Assembly (NCBI RefSeq): GCF_028649475.1
Contig: NZ_JAQSIP010000002.1
Coordinates: 186,001 to 250,000 of the forward strand
Reading direction: 5' to 3'
DNA from: Curvibacter cyanobacteriorum
GTDB taxonomy: Bacteria > Pseudomonadota > Gammaproteobacteria > Burkholderiales > Burkholderiaceae_C
Length of the DNA: 64,000 nt
The notes under the pieces were generated by a model. The model was given only the letters and a program-made list of their open reading frames with translations, did not search any database and was not told the DNA's origin. How positions within the stretch are numbered: the first letter of the stretch is position 1; each line of letters begins with the position of its first letter. Below are positions 1 to 14,642 of the stretch, one piece after another. The position numbers and the translations under genes were made by a program.

Positions 1-723
1 CTGACGCGGTTGTGGAAGCAGGCCACGCGCCCGCAAGACCCCCAGCGTGTGCACCCCAGTGCCGTCATCCACCCGCAAGCCGAGGTGCACCCCAGTGCCC
101 GCATCGGGGCTTTGTGCGTGATCGAGCGCGGGGCCCGCATCGGGGCTGAAACAGTGCTGTATTCGCGCATCACGGTGGGCGAGGACTGTGTCATTGGTGA
201 GCGTTGCATCGTCCACCCGGGCGTGGTGATCGGGGCGGATGGCTTTGGCTTTGCTCCGGTGGACGGCCGCTGGGAGAAGATCGAGCAGTTGGGCGCGGTG
301 CGCATCGGCGACGATGTGGAGGTCGGTGCCAACACCTGCATCGACCGCGGCGCGCTGGGCGACACGGTGATCTCGAACGGCGTCAAGCTCGACAACCTGA
401 TCCAGATCGGTCACAACGTGCGCATCGGCGAGCACACCGCCATGGCGGGCAACGCCGGTGTGGCGGGCAGTGCCACCATCGGGGCGCATTGCACGGTGGG
501 CGGTGGTGCGGTGGTGCTGGGCCATTTGAGCCTGGCCGACCATGTGCACGTCTCGGCCGCGTCGGTGGTGATGCGCTCCCTGCACAAGCCGGGCCAGTAC
601 ACTGGCGTGTTTCCGTTGGATGAGAACCGCCAATGGGAGAAGAACGCGGCCACGCTGAAGCAATTGCACAGCCTGCGCGAGCGCATCAAGGCGCTTGAAG
701 CGACCCCCAAAGAAAACCATTGA
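1..723 (+). CDS. lpxD: UDP-3-O-(3-hydroxyacyl)glucosamine N-acyltransferase LpxD, 5' truncated
   Basis: Lipid A step 3: transfers a 3-hydroxyacyl chain from ACP to the 2-amino group of UDP-3-O-acylglucosamine in the cytosol. About 240 C-terminal residues are visible and the frame is open to the left edge, so the start and the N-terminal uridine-binding domain lie outside the window. What is seen is a left-handed beta-helix of hexapeptide repeats, then the LpxD signature around [13 protein letters not shown], whose His is the presumed catalytic base, and a C-terminal helix. The stop lies 13 nt before fabZ, in the usual lpxD-fabZ-lpxA-lpxB order. Identity is very safe. Confidence 0.96.
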   Translation: MTRLWKQATRPQDPQRVHPSAVIHPQAEVHPSARIGALCVIERGARIGAETVLYSRITVGEDCVIGERCIVHPGVVIGADGFGFAPVDGRWEKIEQLGAVRIGDDVEVGANTCIDRGALGDTVISNGVKLDNLIQIGHNVRIGEHTAMAGNAGVAGSATIGAHCTVGGGAVVLGHLSLADHVHVSAASVVMRSLHKPGQYTGVFPLDENRQWEKNAATLKQLHSLRERIKALEATPKENH

Positions 724-736
724 TAGAGAAGACCCC

Positions 737-1177
737 ATGTTGGACATTCACCAGATCCTCAAGCAACTGCCGCACCGTTACCCCATTTTGTTGGTGGACC
801 GTGTCCTGTCGGTTGAAAAGGGCAAGACCATCAAGGCGCTGAAGAACGTCTCCATCAACGAGCCTTATTTCATGGGCCACTTCCCGCACCGACCGGTGAT
901 GCCGGGCGTGCTGATGCTCGAAGCCATGGCCCAGGCCGCAGCCCTGTTGGCCTTTGACACCCTGGGTGTGACGCCGGACGACAAGACCGTGTACTACTTC
1001 GCCGGCATCGACGGTGCCCGTTTCAAGCGCCCGGTCGAACCCGGCGACCAGCTGATCATGGACGTCTCGCTCGAGCGCATGAAGGCCGGTATCTTCAAGT
1101 TCAAGGGAATCACCCGCGTGGGCGATGAGGTGGCTTGCGAAGCCGAACTCATGTGCACCATGCGCACCATCGCCTGA
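737..1177 (+). CDS. fabZ: 3-hydroxyacyl-[acyl-carrier-protein] dehydratase FabZ
   Basis: Dehydrates 3-hydroxyacyl-ACP to trans-2-enoyl-ACP in fatty acid elongation and shares its substrate pool with LpxA and LpxD. It is 146 aa, the normal size, with a hot-dog fold. The active-site segment [20 protein letters not shown] carries the catalytic His, and the Glu lies in the following helix. The ATG at 737 is chosen because [16 protein letters not shown] is the usual family N-terminus; an in-frame upstream codon at 695 would run back into lpxD. It sits 13 nt after lpxD and 21 nt before lpxA, clearly one operon. Confidence 0.97.
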   Translation: MLDIHQILKQLPHRYPILLVDRVLSVEKGKTIKALKNVSINEPYFMGHFPHRPVMPGVLMLEAMAQAAALLAFDTLGVTPDDKTVYYFAGIDGARFKRPVEPGDQLIMDVSLERMKAGIFKFKGITRVGDEVACEAELMCTMRTIA

Positions 1178-1198
1178 TCTGAGACGGGAGCCCTGCCC

Positions 1199-1993
1199 AT
1201 GACCCGAATCCACCCGACCGCCATCGTCGACCCCGCTGCCGAACTCGACAGTTCGGTCACCGTGGGGGCGTACACCCTCATCGGCCCGAATGTGATCATT
1301 GGGGCGGGCACCACGGTGGGGCCGCACTGCGTGATCGAGGGCAACACCTCGATCGGCTGCGACAACCGCATCTTCCAGTTCAATTCGCTGGGCGCGATCC
1401 CGCAGGACAAGAAGTACGACGACGAGCCCTGCGAGCTGATCATCGGGGACCGCAACACCATCCGTGAGTTCTGCACCTTCAACATCGGCTCGCCCGGTGG
1501 TGGTGGCGTGACCCGCATCGGCAACGACAACTGGATCATGGCGTACGTGCACCTGGCGCACGACTGCCTGGTGGGCAACCACACCATCTTTGCCAACAAC
1601 TCCCAGCTGGCGGGCCATGTGGTGGTGGGGGACTGGGCCATCCTGGGGGGCTTCACGGTGGCGCACCAGTTTGTGCGCATTGGTGCCCACAGCATGACCG
1701 CCATGTGCTCGCTGCTGTTCGCTGACCTGCCGCCGTTTGTGATGTGCCAGGGCCAGCCGGCCGAGGCGCGCACCATGAACTTTGAGGGCCTGCGTCGCCG
1801 CGGTTTCTCGGCGGAGCGGGTGGCGGCGGTGCGCACCATCCACAAGCTGCTGTACCGCAGCAACCTGGCACTCGATGCGGCGTGTACCGAAATCTCCCGT
1901 CTCACCGAAAGCCACCCCGAAGCGGCGGCCGATGTGCAGATGATGTTGAGCTTCCTGGAGCAGACGCCGCCCAACCGCGGCATCGTTCGCTGA
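1199..1993 (+). CDS. lpxA: acyl-ACP--UDP-N-acetylglucosamine O-acyltransferase LpxA
   Basis: First step of lipid A synthesis: O-acylation of UDP-GlcNAc from 3-hydroxyacyl-ACP. It is 264 aa, the usual size. The N-terminal two thirds is a left-handed beta-helix of hexapeptide repeats starting at [13 protein letters not shown]. The segment [17 protein letters not shown] holds the catalytic His. A helical C-terminal domain (about 195-264) forms the trimer cap. It lies 21 nt after fabZ and 7 nt before lpxB. Cytosolic trimer. Confidence 0.97.
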   Translation: MTRIHPTAIVDPAAELDSSVTVGAYTLIGPNVIIGAGTTVGPHCVIEGNTSIGCDNRIFQFNSLGAIPQDKKYDDEPCELIIGDRNTIREFCTFNIGSPGGGGVTRIGNDNWIMAYVHLAHDCLVGNHTIFANNSQLAGHVVVGDWAILGGFTVAHQFVRIGAHSMTAMCSLLFADLPPFVMCQGQPAEARTMNFEGLRRRGFSAERVAAVRTIHKLLYRSNLALDAACTEISRLTESHPEAAADVQMMLSFLEQTPPNRGIVR

Positions 1994-2000
1994 CTTTCAA

Positions 2001-3155
2001 ATGACCATGGATCCGCGTTTCGCCATGGTGGCCGGCGAAGCGTCTGGCGACCTGCTGGCTGGCCTGCTGCTCGACGGCCTGAAGTCGCGTTGGCCCGCGC
2101 TGTCGGCGCAAGGCATTGGCGGCCCCGCCATGGCCCAGCGTGGCTTTGAGGCCTGGTGGCCGCAGCACAAGCTGGCCGTGCGCGGCTATGTCGAGGTGCT
2201 GCCACACCTGCGCGAGCTGCTGGCCATCCGGCGCGCCCTGGGCGACCGCTTGCTGGCCCAGCGCCCCGAGGCCTTCATCGGTGTCGATGCCCCTGATTTC
2301 AATTTCGACCTCGAGATTCGCCTGCGCGAAGCCGGGGTCAAGACCGTGCACTTCGTCAGCCCTTCGTTTTGGGCCTGGCGCGCCAAGAAGGTCGAGAAGC
2401 TGCGCCGAGCCGCCGACGAGGTCTTGTGCATCTTCCCGTTTGAACCCGAGCTGCTGGCCGCCCAGGGCGTACCGGCCACCTATGTGGGGCACCCGATCGC
2501 GTCGGTGATCCCGATGGCGCCCGACCGCGCGGCCGCCCGTGCCCGCCTGGGCTTGCCCGCCGAGGGCCCGGTGGTGGCCTTGCTGCCGGGCAGCCGGCGG
2601 GCTGAGATCCGCTACCTGGCGCGTCGCTTTTTTGCCGCGGCACGCCAGTTGCAGGTGGCGCGTCCTCAGCTGCATTTTGTCCTGCCCACCTTGCCCGCGC
2701 TGCGCGCCGAGGTGGAGGCCGCCGCGCGCGCCGAAGGGCTGAACCCGGGACCGGGTGGGCCGCTCACGGTGCTCGAAGGACAGTCGCACGCGGCCCTGGC
2801 GGCCTGCGATGTGACCTTGATCGCCAGCGGCACGGCGACGCTGGAGGCCGCCTTGTTCAAGCGCCCGATGGTGATCGCCTACAACATGCCCTGGCTCAGC
2901 TGGCAAATCATGAAGGGCAAGAAGTTGCAACCCTGGGTGGGCTTGCCCAACATCCTGGCGCGCGACTTTGTGGTGCCCGAATTGCTGCAGGACGCGGCCA
3001 CCCCCGATGCGCTGGCGCGCGCGGTGGGTCGCTGGCTGGACCACCCGGCCGAGGTGCAGGCGCTGGAGCGCCAGTTCACCACGCTGCACGAACAACTCAA
3101 GCGCGACACCGCGCGCCTGGCGACCGATGCGATCGAGAAACTTCTTGCACGCTGA
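2001..3155 (+). CDS. lpxB: lipid-A-disaccharide synthase LpxB
   Basis: GT19 glycosyltransferase that joins UDP-2,3-diacylglucosamine and lipid X into the tetraacyl disaccharide of lipid A at the inner membrane. It is 384 aa, normal size. It begins with the nucleotide-fold segment [15 protein letters not shown] and carries the family motifs [17 protein letters not shown] and [16 protein letters not shown] in the UDP-binding half. It starts 7 nt after lpxA. Its last 29 nt overlap the proposed rnhB start, which suggests translational coupling. Confidence 0.96.
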   Translation: MTMDPRFAMVAGEASGDLLAGLLLDGLKSRWPALSAQGIGGPAMAQRGFEAWWPQHKLAVRGYVEVLPHLRELLAIRRALGDRLLAQRPEAFIGVDAPDFNFDLEIRLREAGVKTVHFVSPSFWAWRAKKVEKLRRAADEVLCIFPFEPELLAAQGVPATYVGHPIASVIPMAPDRAAARARLGLPAEGPVVALLPGSRRAEIRYLARRFFAAARQLQVARPQLHFVLPTLPALRAEVEAAARAEGLNPGPGGPLTVLEGQSHAALAACDVTLIASGTATLEAALFKRPMVIAYNMPWLSWQIMKGKKLQPWVGLPNILARDFVVPELLQDAATPDALARAVGRWLDHPAEVQALERQFTTLHEQLKRDTARLATDAIEKLLAR

Positions 3156-3771
3156 GCAGGTGTCGCTGAGCTGGGATCCCCCCGGGCTGCAAGCCGGGGT
3201 GGACGAGGCCGGCCGAGGGCCGCTGGCGGGACCGGTGGTGGCCGCGGCCGTCATCCTTGATGACCTGCGCCCGATCGCTGGCCTGACCGACTCCAAGAAG
3301 CTCACCGCGGCGCGCCGCGAGAAGCTGTTTGACGAAATCCGGGCCAAGGCCTTGTGCTGCTCGATCGCCGAGGCCAGTGTGGAGGAGATCGACCGCCTCA
3401 ACATCCTGCAGGCCACCCTGCTGGCCATGCGCCGCGCGGTCGAGGGCCTGCGCCTGAAGCCCGTCAAAGTGATGGTGGACGGCAACCAGTTGCCGCGCCT
3501 CGACGTGCTGGCCGAGGCCGTGGTCAAGGGCGACGCCCTGATTCCCGCCATTTCGGCGGCCTCCATCTTGGCCAAGGTGCACCGGGATCGCTGGTGCGCC
3601 CAGGTGGACAAGCACTACCCCGACTACGGCTTTGCCGCGCACAAGGGCTATGGCACGGCCGCCCACCTGGCGGCGCTGCGGGCCCACGGCCCGTGCCCGG
3701 AGCACCGCCAATCCTTTGCGCCTGTGCGCGAAGCCCAGGCCCTGCTGGCTGGGCGAGAATGCAGCCTGTGA
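3127..3771 (+). CDS. rnhB: ribonuclease HII
   Basis: Endonuclease that cuts the RNA strand of RNA-DNA hybrids and misincorporated ribonucleotides. The conserved block [19 protein letters not shown] carries the first catalytic Asp-Glu pair. [15 protein letters not shown] and [11 protein letters not shown] are further RNase HII motifs. The start is uncertain: ATG 3127 gives 214 aa and overlaps lpxB by 29 nt, while GTG 3160 gives 203 aa and lies 4 nt after the lpxB stop. Both keep the whole catalytic domain. The 3' end overlaps the next gene by 13 nt. lpxB-rnhB linkage is common in proteobacteria. Confidence 0.93.
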   Translation: MRSRNFLHAEQVSLSWDPPGLQAGVDEAGRGPLAGPVVAAAVILDDLRPIAGLTDSKKLTAARREKLFDEIRAKALCCSIAEASVEEIDRLNILQATLLAMRRAVEGLRLKPVKVMVDGNQLPRLDVLAEAVVKGDALIPAISAASILAKVHRDRWCAQVDKHYPDYGFAAHKGYGTAAHLAALRAHGPCPEHRQSFAPVREAQALLAGRECSL

Positions 3772-4550
3772 CCTCATTGACCCCCGAACCCGTTCTCATC
3801 ACCTCGCGCGACAATCCGCAACTCAAGGAGCTGCGTCGCCTCTCGCAGGACAGCACCGCCTACCGCAAGCAAGGCCGTGTCTGGCTCGAAGGGGACCACC
3901 TGTGCCGGGCGGCACTGCAGCGCGGCCTGCGTCCTGCGCTGGGGGTGTACTGCGAGTCGTTCTGGGCCCGCTCGGGCCGGGAATGGGGGCCGCACGCGCA
4001 CCGCAACCTGGTCGTGCCCGACGCCTTGTTCAAGGACCTGAGCGGCCTCGAATCCCCCGCGCCACTGGCCTTTGTGATCGACCTGCCGGTCTGGGACGGT
4101 CCGCAGCCCGGTGTGCCCACCGTGGTGCTGGACCGCGTGCAGGACGCGGGCAATGTGGGCTCCATCCTGCGCAGTGCCGCGGCCTTTGGCTTTGCCCAGG
4201 TGCTGGCGCTCAAGGGCACCGCCGCGCTGTGGTCGCCCAAGGTGCTGCGCGCTGGCATGGGGGCGCACTTTGGTCTGCGCCTGCTGGAGGCGCAGGCGGT
4301 CGAAGACCTCGATGGCCTGGACCTGCCTTTGATCGTCACCAGCTCCCACCAAGGCGCCTTGATCCACCAGCAAACCTTGCCTTGGCCCTGCGCCTGGGCC
4401 ATGGGTCACGAGGGGCAGGGCGTGGGCGAGGCCCTGATGGCCCGCGCGGCGCTGTCGGTGCGCATTGGCCAGCCCGGTGGTGAAGAGTCGCTCAACGTGG
4501 CGGCCGCTGCGGCCATCTGTCTGCACGCGAGCGCAGTGCAGGCGCATTAG
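3759..4550 (+). CDS. SpoU/TrmH-family RNA 2'-O-ribose methyltransferase
   Basis: Predicted SAM-dependent 2'-O-methyltransferase of the SPOUT superfamily, 263 aa. An N-terminal substrate-binding region begins at [19 protein letters not shown]. The three SpoU motifs follow: [20 protein letters not shown] (motif 1, with the catalytic Asn and Arg), [10 protein letters not shown] (motif 2) and [20 protein letters not shown] (motif 3). These form the knotted SAM site. The ATG at 3759 overlaps rnhB by 13 nt. Whether it modifies 23S rRNA (RlmB-like) or tRNA cannot be read from the sequence, so no symbol is given. Confidence 0.9.
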   Translation: MQPVTSLTPEPVLITSRDNPQLKELRRLSQDSTAYRKQGRVWLEGDHLCRAALQRGLRPALGVYCESFWARSGREWGPHAHRNLVVPDALFKDLSGLESPAPLAFVIDLPVWDGPQPGVPTVVLDRVQDAGNVGSILRSAAAFGFAQVLALKGTAALWSPKVLRAGMGAHFGLRLLEAQAVEDLDGLDLPLIVTSSHQGALIHQQTLPWPCAWAMGHEGQGVGEALMARAALSVRIGQPGGEESLNVAAAAAICLHASAVQAH

Positions 4551-4614
4551 AAATTCTCATACCCTAAATTGGGCCGAAATTGTCATCTGGGCGTCAGCTT
4601 GGGTGGCGATCGGC

Positions 4615-4620
4615 TATAAT
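4615..4620 (+). promoter_or_regulatory. candidate -10 (TATAAT) of the carAB promoter
   Basis: A perfect TATAAT lies in the 193-bp gap between the methyltransferase gene and carA. No good -35 stands 16-18 nt upstream, so an activator or a weak -35 would be needed. A start near 4627 would give a leader of about 117 nt before the carA GTG, long enough to host pyrimidine- or arginine-linked control, though I see no recognisable attenuator. Confidence 0.5.
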
Positions 4621-4743
4621 GAGAGGCTTTCACGCAACACCCGACGCCCTAGCGCATTCCAGCCAATCCCTCCAAAAGCACATCGACAGAGGCAACTCGT
4701 CGGAATCCGCTTGGGCGTACCCGTAACCAACTCGGAGAACCCA

Positions 4744-5918
4744 GTGCTTTTGTCTCAACAGGGAAGCTTCCCGCCCGCCATCCTGGCGCTCGCAGACGGC
4801 ACGGTCTTCTATGGCAACTCGATCGGAGCCGCTGGCTCCACGGTCGGTGAAGTGGTGTTCAACACCGCCATCACCGGCTACCAAGAAATCCTCACCGACC
4901 CCAGCTACTGCCAGCAGATCGTGACCCTCACGTATCCGCACATCGGTAACTACGGTGTCAACGAGGAAGACGTCGAGGCTGAGAAGATCCACGCCGCTGG
5001 CCTGATCATCAAAGACCTGCCCCTGCTGGCATCCAACTTCCGCATGTCGCTCACGCTGTCGGCTTACCTGCAGCGCGAGGGCACGGTGGCGATTGCCAAC
5101 ATCGACACCCGCAAGCTGACCCGCCTGCTGCGCAGCAAGGGCGCGCAGAACGGCGCCATCATCGGCCTGGCCGCCGGTCAAGAAGTCACCCCGGCCCTGG
5201 TGGCCCAGGCGGTGGCCGCGGCCCAAGGGGCGCCGAACATGGCCGGGCTGGACCTGGCCCGTGTGGTGACGGTGCCCGCAGCCTACGACTGGACCCAGAC
5301 CGAGTGGAAACTGGGCACGGGCTACGGCGTGCAAGCCGAGCCGAAGTTCCATGTCGTGGCCTACGACTTTGGCGTCAAGAAGAACATCCTGCGCATGCTG
5401 GCCGAGCGCGGCTGCAAGGTCACGGTGGTGCCCGCGCAAACCCCCGCCGCCGAGGTGCTGAAGTACCAACCGGACGGCATCTTCCTGTCCAACGGCCCAG
5501 GCGACCCGCAGCCTTGCGACTACGCGATTGCCGCGGCCGCCGAGCTGATCGAAACCGGCATCCCGACCTTCGGCATCTGCCTGGGTCACCAGATCATGGC
5601 CCTGGCCTCGGGGGCCAAGACCTTCAAGATGAAGTTCGGCCACCACGGTGCCAACCACCCGGTCAAGGACCTGGACACCGGTCGCGTCAGCATCACCAGC
5701 CAGAACCACGGCTTTGCGGTGGACGAGAAGTCGTTGCCCGCCAACCTGCGTGCCACCCATGTCAGCCTGTTTGACGGCACGCTGCAGGGCCTGGCCCGCA
5801 CCGACAAGCCGGCGTTCTGCTTCCAGGGTCACCCCGAAGCATCGCCCGGCCCCCATGACATTTCCTACCTGTTCGACCGCTTCACGGCATTGATGGCCAA
5901 GGCCCAGGAGAACCAATA

Positions 5919-5919
<1 letters not shown>
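4744..5919 (+). CDS. carA: carbamoyl-phosphate synthase small (glutaminase) subunit
   Basis: Hydrolyses glutamine and channels ammonia to CarB for carbamoyl phosphate, the precursor of arginine and pyrimidines. It is 391 aa. Residues 10-140 form the CarA-specific domain. The class I glutamine amidotransferase domain (about 200-380) has nucleophile Cys279 in [12 protein letters not shown], with His363 and Glu365 in FQGHPEAS. The start is a GTG at 4744 preceded by CGGAGAA. The open frame runs upstream to 4465, but that part overlaps the previous gene and matches no family sequence. Its TAA shares one base with the carB ATG. Confidence 0.96.
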
Positions 5920-9167
<3,248 letters not shown>

Positions 9168-9186
9168 GTGCGCTTGGCGGACCCGA

Positions 9187-9207
9187 ATGCCGTGTGATTC
9201 ACGGCAT
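9187..9207. repeat. 8-bp perfect inverted repeat downstream of carB
   Basis: ATGCCGTG and CACGGCAT are separated by 5 nt. There is no T-run after it, so it is not a classical terminator by itself. It lies 21 nt before a proper terminator and could be an operator for greA or an RNA-stabilising hairpin at the carAB 3' end. Confidence 0.5.
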
Positions 9208-9227
9208 AATTCACCGCTGACTTAGAG

Positions 9228-9261
9228 ACCGCCGCGCGGCAACGTGCGGCGGTTTGCTTTT
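9228..9261 (+). terminator. Rho-independent terminator after carAB
   Basis: ACCGCCGC (9228-9235) pairs with GCGGCGGT (9246-9253) across a 10-nt loop and is followed by TTGCTTTT. It lies about 60 nt downstream of carB and about 60 nt before greA, so it separates the two transcription units unless greA is read through. Confidence 0.75.
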
Positions 9262-9322
9262 GTGCTTGCGCCGGACTGTTCCGGCGTGGGCAATCCCTCG
9301 TATCAAAGACGGAGTACGGCCC

Positions 9323-9799
9323 ATGGCTACCATCCCCATCACCAAGCGTGGCGCAGAGAAGCTGAAGGAAGAACTGCACCGCCTGAAGACCGTTGACCGC
9401 CCCTGGGTCATCAACGCCATCGCCGAGGCACGCGCCCAGGGCGACCTGAGCGAAAACGCCGAGTACGACGCCGCCAAGGACCGCCAGGGCTTCATCGAAG
9501 GCCGCATCCAGGAAATCGAAGGCAAGCTGTCGGCTGCCCAGGTGATCGACCCGACCCAGCTGGACGCGGGTGGCAAGGTGGTCTTTGGCTCGACCGTCGA
9601 GCTGGAGGAGGAAAGCAGCGGTGACGCCGTCAAATACCAGATCGTGGGCGAGGACGAGGCCGACCTGAAGCAAGGCCTGATCAACGTCTCCAGCCCGATC
9701 GCGCGTGCGCTGATCGGCAAGGAAGAGGGCGACGTGGCCGAAGTGCAGGCGCCCGGTGGCGTCAAGCGCTACGAAATCGTCGCCGTCCACTACATCTGA
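9323..9799 (+). CDS. greA: transcription elongation factor GreA
   Basis: Rescues backtracked RNA polymerase by stimulating transcript cleavage through the secondary channel. It is exactly 158 aa, the typical size. Residues 1-75 form the antiparallel coiled coil, with the acidic tip in [20 protein letters not shown]. Residues 80-158 form the FKBP-like globular domain that docks on polymerase. ATG 9323 is chosen because [18 protein letters not shown] is the family N-terminus; the longer in-frame extension back to 9254 includes the upstream terminator region. Confidence 0.97.
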   Translation: MATIPITKRGAEKLKEELHRLKTVDRPWVINAIAEARAQGDLSENAEYDAAKDRQGFIEGRIQEIEGKLSAAQVIDPTQLDAGGKVVFGSTVELEEESSGDAVKYQIVGEDEADLKQGLINVSSPIARALIGKEEGDVAEVQAPGGVKRYEIVAVHYI

Positions 9800-9813
9800 C
9801 CCTGGCGGCCCGC

Positions 9814-10275
9814 ATGTGGAGAAACCGCTTGCCGCTGGTGCTGGCCGGCCTCTGGTGGGGCAGCCTCAGCACGGTGGGCTTCTGGGTGGTGCCGATGCTG
9901 TTTGCCCACCTGCCGACCCCGGCCGTGGCCGGGGCCATGGCCGCCAAGCTGTTCGCGGCCCAGACCTGGGTCAGCCTGCTCTGTGGCGTGTTGTTGTTGA
10001 TGTTGTCGCGCCCCCGTGGTGAGACCACGCTGGCCCCCTGGGCCAAGGCCAGCTTGGGCCTGGTGCTGGCGGCGCTGTTGATGGCCTTGCTGTCCGAGTT
10101 TGCGGTGGCGCCGCGCATCGTGGCCCGCGAGAACCTCAAGCTGTGGCACGGGGTGGGCACGGGCCTCTATGCCTTGCAGTGGTTGCTGGCCGGGGCGGTG
10201 TTCTGGCGCCTGACGGCGTCCGCTGCCGTGCAGCCATCGCAGGGGGCTTCTGAGGCGTCTTCCGGGCTCGATTGA
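9814..10275 (+). CDS. DUF4149-family membrane protein
   Basis: A 153-aa inner-membrane protein of unknown function with four predicted transmembrane segments (about 7-31, 45-63, 78-98 and 118-138). Family-like features are GLWWGSLSTVGFWVVPMLF at the N-terminus and the conserved ENLKLWHGVGTGLYALQWL near the C-terminus, as in DUF4149/TMEM205-like proteins. It starts 14 nt after greA, so it is probably co-transcribed. This gene next to greA and close to yhbY-rlmE-ftsH is a recurring arrangement in Burkholderiales. No enzymatic motif is visible. Confidence 0.85.
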   Translation: MWRNRLPLVLAGLWWGSLSTVGFWVVPMLFAHLPTPAVAGAMAAKLFAAQTWVSLLCGVLLLMLSRPRGETTLAPWAKASLGLVLAALLMALLSEFAVAPRIVARENLKLWHGVGTGLYALQWLLAGAVFWRLTASAAVQPSQGASEASSGLD

Positions 10276-10470
10276 CCCCGCACGGAGCCTGGCACGCGAA
10301 GGGCGCTCCGAGATTGCTCAGTGATCGTTCAGTGAGCCTTCAGCGCCTGGCCCGCATCGGGTCACCGCGCCATTCCGGGCGAGCCCTGACCACTGTGCAA
10401 GCCGGGCTGGCCGGCTGGTGCGGCGGTCCCAGGACGCCCAGGACGCCTGCGCGTCGGGCGGGGCCGAGGC

Positions 10471-11235
10471 TCAGCCCTCGCGCCAGTGTTCGGCCACCCA
10501 GGTGGCGGGACGGATGAAGCGGAAGCGGCGATTGCGCCGGCCCGCCAGGGCATCGGGCGGGTTGCATTCGCCGTGAAAAATTACTACCTTGGCGCCTTCG
10601 GGCACGAAGGGGGCCTGCCAGTAGTTGGTGGGCCAACGCGGGATGCAGTGGTACTTGAAACTGGGGCACCAGGCGGCGGGCCAGTAACTCAGCTTGCCTT
10701 GGCGGTGCAGCACATCCGACAGGTAGGCCTGCTCGTTGCGGAAGCGCTGGCGCACCTCTTCGAAGTGGCTGCGGAAATAGCTCAGCACATCGGGGTGGGC
10801 GCCGAGTTGAAAGCGGTACACGGACGAGTTGCCCGTGATGCGCCAGGGGCGCTTGTAGTCGTGGATGATGAGGAATTCACCCGGCTGGGTGAAAAACTCG
10901 TCCAGCGACCCGGTGATGACCACGTCCACATCGAGGAACAAGGCGGTGCCGCGCAGGCCATGCAGGTCGGCGCTGAAAGTGGCAAGCTTGGTCCAGCCGC
11001 GCTCCGGAATGCCTGCTGGCAGGTCCAGGGCGGGAATGGGCAGGCACTGCACTTCGCTGCGGATGCCCGACGCGTCGTCGGTCAGGCAGACAAAGCGAAA
11101 GTCGCCGCGCAAGTGGCGGCGGACCATGGCATAGAGGCGGTTGACGTAGTCGGGGCCGTATTTCGTGCCCCACTTCATGCAGATGACGTGGCGCTCGCCC
11201 GAGGGCGAGGGCTGCGTGTCCGGCGTGACGCTCAT
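10471..11235 (-). CDS. putative glycosyltransferase (GT-A fold, DxD motif)
   Basis: A 254-aa soluble protein. ALFLDVDVVITGSLDEFF carries a DxD metal/nucleotide-sugar signature typical of GT-A enzymes. An N-terminal beta-alpha start (RHVICMKWGTKYGPDYVNRL) and a conserved C-terminal HGECNPPDAL add to the resemblance. It resembles proteobacterial glycosyltransferases of unknown acceptor; no signal peptide or membrane helix is seen. It begins 4 nt after the yhbY stop on the same strand, so the two are probably one transcript, and it converges on the DUF4149 gene. Substrate and product are unknown. Confidence 0.7.
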   Translation of the reverse strand: MSVTPDTQPSPSGERHVICMKWGTKYGPDYVNRLYAMVRRHLRGDFRFVCLTDDASGIRSEVQCLPIPALDLPAGIPERGWTKLATFSADLHGLRGTALFLDVDVVITGSLDEFFTQPGEFLIIHDYKRPWRITGNSSVYRFQLGAHPDVLSYFRSHFEEVRQRFRNEQAYLSDVLHRQGKLSYWPAAWCPSFKYHCIPRWPTNYWQAPFVPEGAKVVIFHGECNPPDALAGRRNRRFRFIRPATWVAEHWREG

Positions 11236-11239
11236 GGGC

Positions 11240-11713
11240 TCAGTCGGACTGGCGTTTCTTGATGGACGTCTGCTTGGGCTTGGCGCGCTTGACCTGACCG
11301 CCAGCGGTCAGGCGCTGGTTGCCCAGCACGCGCAGGGTCTTGACTTCAGGCTTGTGGCCGGCGCGCTTGCTGTATTTAAGCACCTTGACGTCACGCGGAC
11401 CGGGCATGCGGTCTTCGTTCTCGGGGCGCTCTTTTTCGGGCTGCGGGCGCCACAGCACCAGCAGCTTGCCGATGTGCTGCACCGGGGCCGCGTTGAGTTC
11501 GTCGGCCAGGGTCTGGTAGATCTGCTCGCGACCCGCGCGGTCGTCGGAGAACACGCGGACCTTGATGAGGCCATGCGCGTTCAGGGCGAGGTCGACTTCC
11601 TTCTGGACGGCAGGGGTCAGGCCATCGCCGCCGATGAGCACGACGGGGTCAAGGTGGTGGGCCTCGGCCCGGTGTTCCCGGCGCTGGGCTGGGGTAAGTT
11701 GAATTTGGGGCAT
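11240..11713 (-). CDS. yhbY: YhbY-family CRM-domain RNA-binding protein
   Basis: 157 aa. The CRM (KH-like) domain spans about residues 3-97, with the loop VVLIGGDGLTPAVQKEVDLA standing in for the family GxxG RNA-binding motif. YhbY associates with pre-50S particles in E. coli. A basic tail rich in Lys and Arg (about 110-157) extends beyond the usual 97-residue E. coli protein and is a common betaproteobacterial addition. ATG 11713 is the family start; the open frame upstream runs into the divergent rlmE promoter. Divergent from rlmE with a 70-bp gap. Confidence 0.92.
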   Translation of the reverse strand: MPQIQLTPAQRREHRAEAHHLDPVVLIGGDGLTPAVQKEVDLALNAHGLIKVRVFSDDRAGREQIYQTLADELNAAPVQHIGKLLVLWRPQPEKERPENEDRMPGPRDVKVLKYSKRAGHKPEVKTLRVLGNQRLTAGGQVKRAKPKQTSIKKRQSD

Positions 11714-11783
11714 GGCCGTATTATCGGGCTTGGCCGCCCCGTGAACCAGGGTGACCTGGCGGAGAACCCGCCGGCAAGGACAT

Positions 11784-12452
11784 ATGAAGATCAAAACGAA
11801 GAGCAAGAAAGTCAACAAGGCGTGGTTGAACGACCATGTCAACGACCCCTATGTGAAGCAGGCAGCGCGCGACGGCTACCGGGCCCGGGCGGCCTACAAG
11901 CTCAAGGAAATCGACGAGACCCTGGGGTTGATCAAGCCCGGCCACCTGGTGGTGGACCTGGGGTCGACGCCGGGCGCCTGGAGCCAGTATGTGCGCCGGC
12001 GCCTGTCGCCGTCGGGCGCCGCGGTGGGGGCCCTCAATGGCGCCATCATCGCGCTGGACCTGCTGCCCATGGAACCCATCGAAGGCGTGGTGTTCATTCA
12101 GGGGGACTTCCGCGAAGACAGCGTGCTGGCGCAATTGGAAGACGTGGTGCAGGGGCGGCCCGTGGACGTGGTGGTGTCGGACATGGCGCCCAACCTGTCG
12201 GGGGTCGAGAACGTCGATGCCGCCCGCATCGCGCATCTGATCGAGCTGGCGATTGAATTTGCCCAGAAACACCTCAAACCTGAAGGGGCGTTGGTGACCA
12301 AGGTGTTCCACGGCAGTGGCTACACCCAGTTGGTTCAGCTGTTCAAAGACACCTTTCGGGTGGTCAAGCCGATCAAACCCAAGTCCTCGCGCGACAAGTC
12401 GTCGGAGACTTTCCTGATCGGCATCGGCCTCAAGAAGCCGCCTCAGGCCTGA
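11784..12452 (+). CDS. rlmE: 23S rRNA (uridine2552-2'-O)-methyltransferase RlmE (FtsJ/RrmJ)
   Basis: Heat-shock-linked methyltransferase that modifies U2552 in the A loop of assembled 50S subunits using SAM. It is 222 aa. SAM-binding motif I is [14 protein letters not shown]. The catalytic K-D-K-E set is visible in [22 protein letters not shown] and [10 protein letters not shown]. The ATG at 11784 follows AAGGA. The rlmE-ftsH order downstream is conserved across proteobacteria; here a 145-bp gap with its own promoter separates them. Confidence 0.96.
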   Translation: MKIKTKSKKVNKAWLNDHVNDPYVKQAARDGYRARAAYKLKEIDETLGLIKPGHLVVDLGSTPGAWSQYVRRRLSPSGAAVGALNGAIIALDLLPMEPIEGVVFIQGDFREDSVLAQLEDVVQGRPVDVVVSDMAPNLSGVENVDAARIAHLIELAIEFAQKHLKPEGALVTKVFHGSGYTQLVQLFKDTFRVVKPIKPKSSRDKSSETFLIGIGLKKPPQA

Positions 12453-12536
12453 GCCAGGTCAAGGAATTCGGGTTAATCCCGGCCAAAACCCTTGCTGAGG
12501 CCATGGACGCGATCAATAAAAGCGATCGTCCTCCGA

Positions 12537-12564
12537 CTTGAAAGGCCTAAAATGGGCCCCAAGT
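12537..12564 (+). promoter_or_regulatory. candidate sigma-32 (heat-shock) promoter of ftsH
   Basis: A perfect CTTGAAA (12537-12543) is followed after 13 nt by CCCCAAGT (12557-12564), close to the RpoH consensus CTTGAAA-N(13-17)-CCCCATnT. The predicted start is about 25 nt before the ftsH TTG. ftsH belongs to the RpoH regulon in E. coli, which supports the reading. A vegetative -10 (TAAAAT, 12548-12553) overlaps the spacer. Confidence 0.6.
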
Positions 12565-12597
12565 TTCCCTCGTTGACATTCGCTTCTGGAGCTCCGC

Positions 12598-14517
<1,920 letters not shown>

Positions 14518-14562
14518 GGGCGCAGGGCAGTGTTCTGGTGTTGAGCCAGCCTGCCATCCTAG

Positions 14563-14597
14563 AAACGGGGCCTCAGGCCCCGTTTTCCGTTTTTGGC
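14563..14597 (+). terminator. Rho-independent terminator after ftsH
   Basis: AAACGGGGCC (14563-14572) pairs perfectly with GGCCCCGTTT (14576-14585) over a 3-nt loop and is followed by T-rich sequence. It separates ftsH from folP. Confidence 0.9.
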
Positions 14598-14642
14598 CCT
14601 TGTGGCGTGCGGCTCGCACGGGCTTTTTGAGACCTGGCCTCC

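Noticed and set aside
12573-12578. TTGACA as a -35 near ftsH
   Set aside because: It lies only 20 nt before the TTG start codon, with no room for a -10 and leader; the sigma-32-like site upstream fits better.
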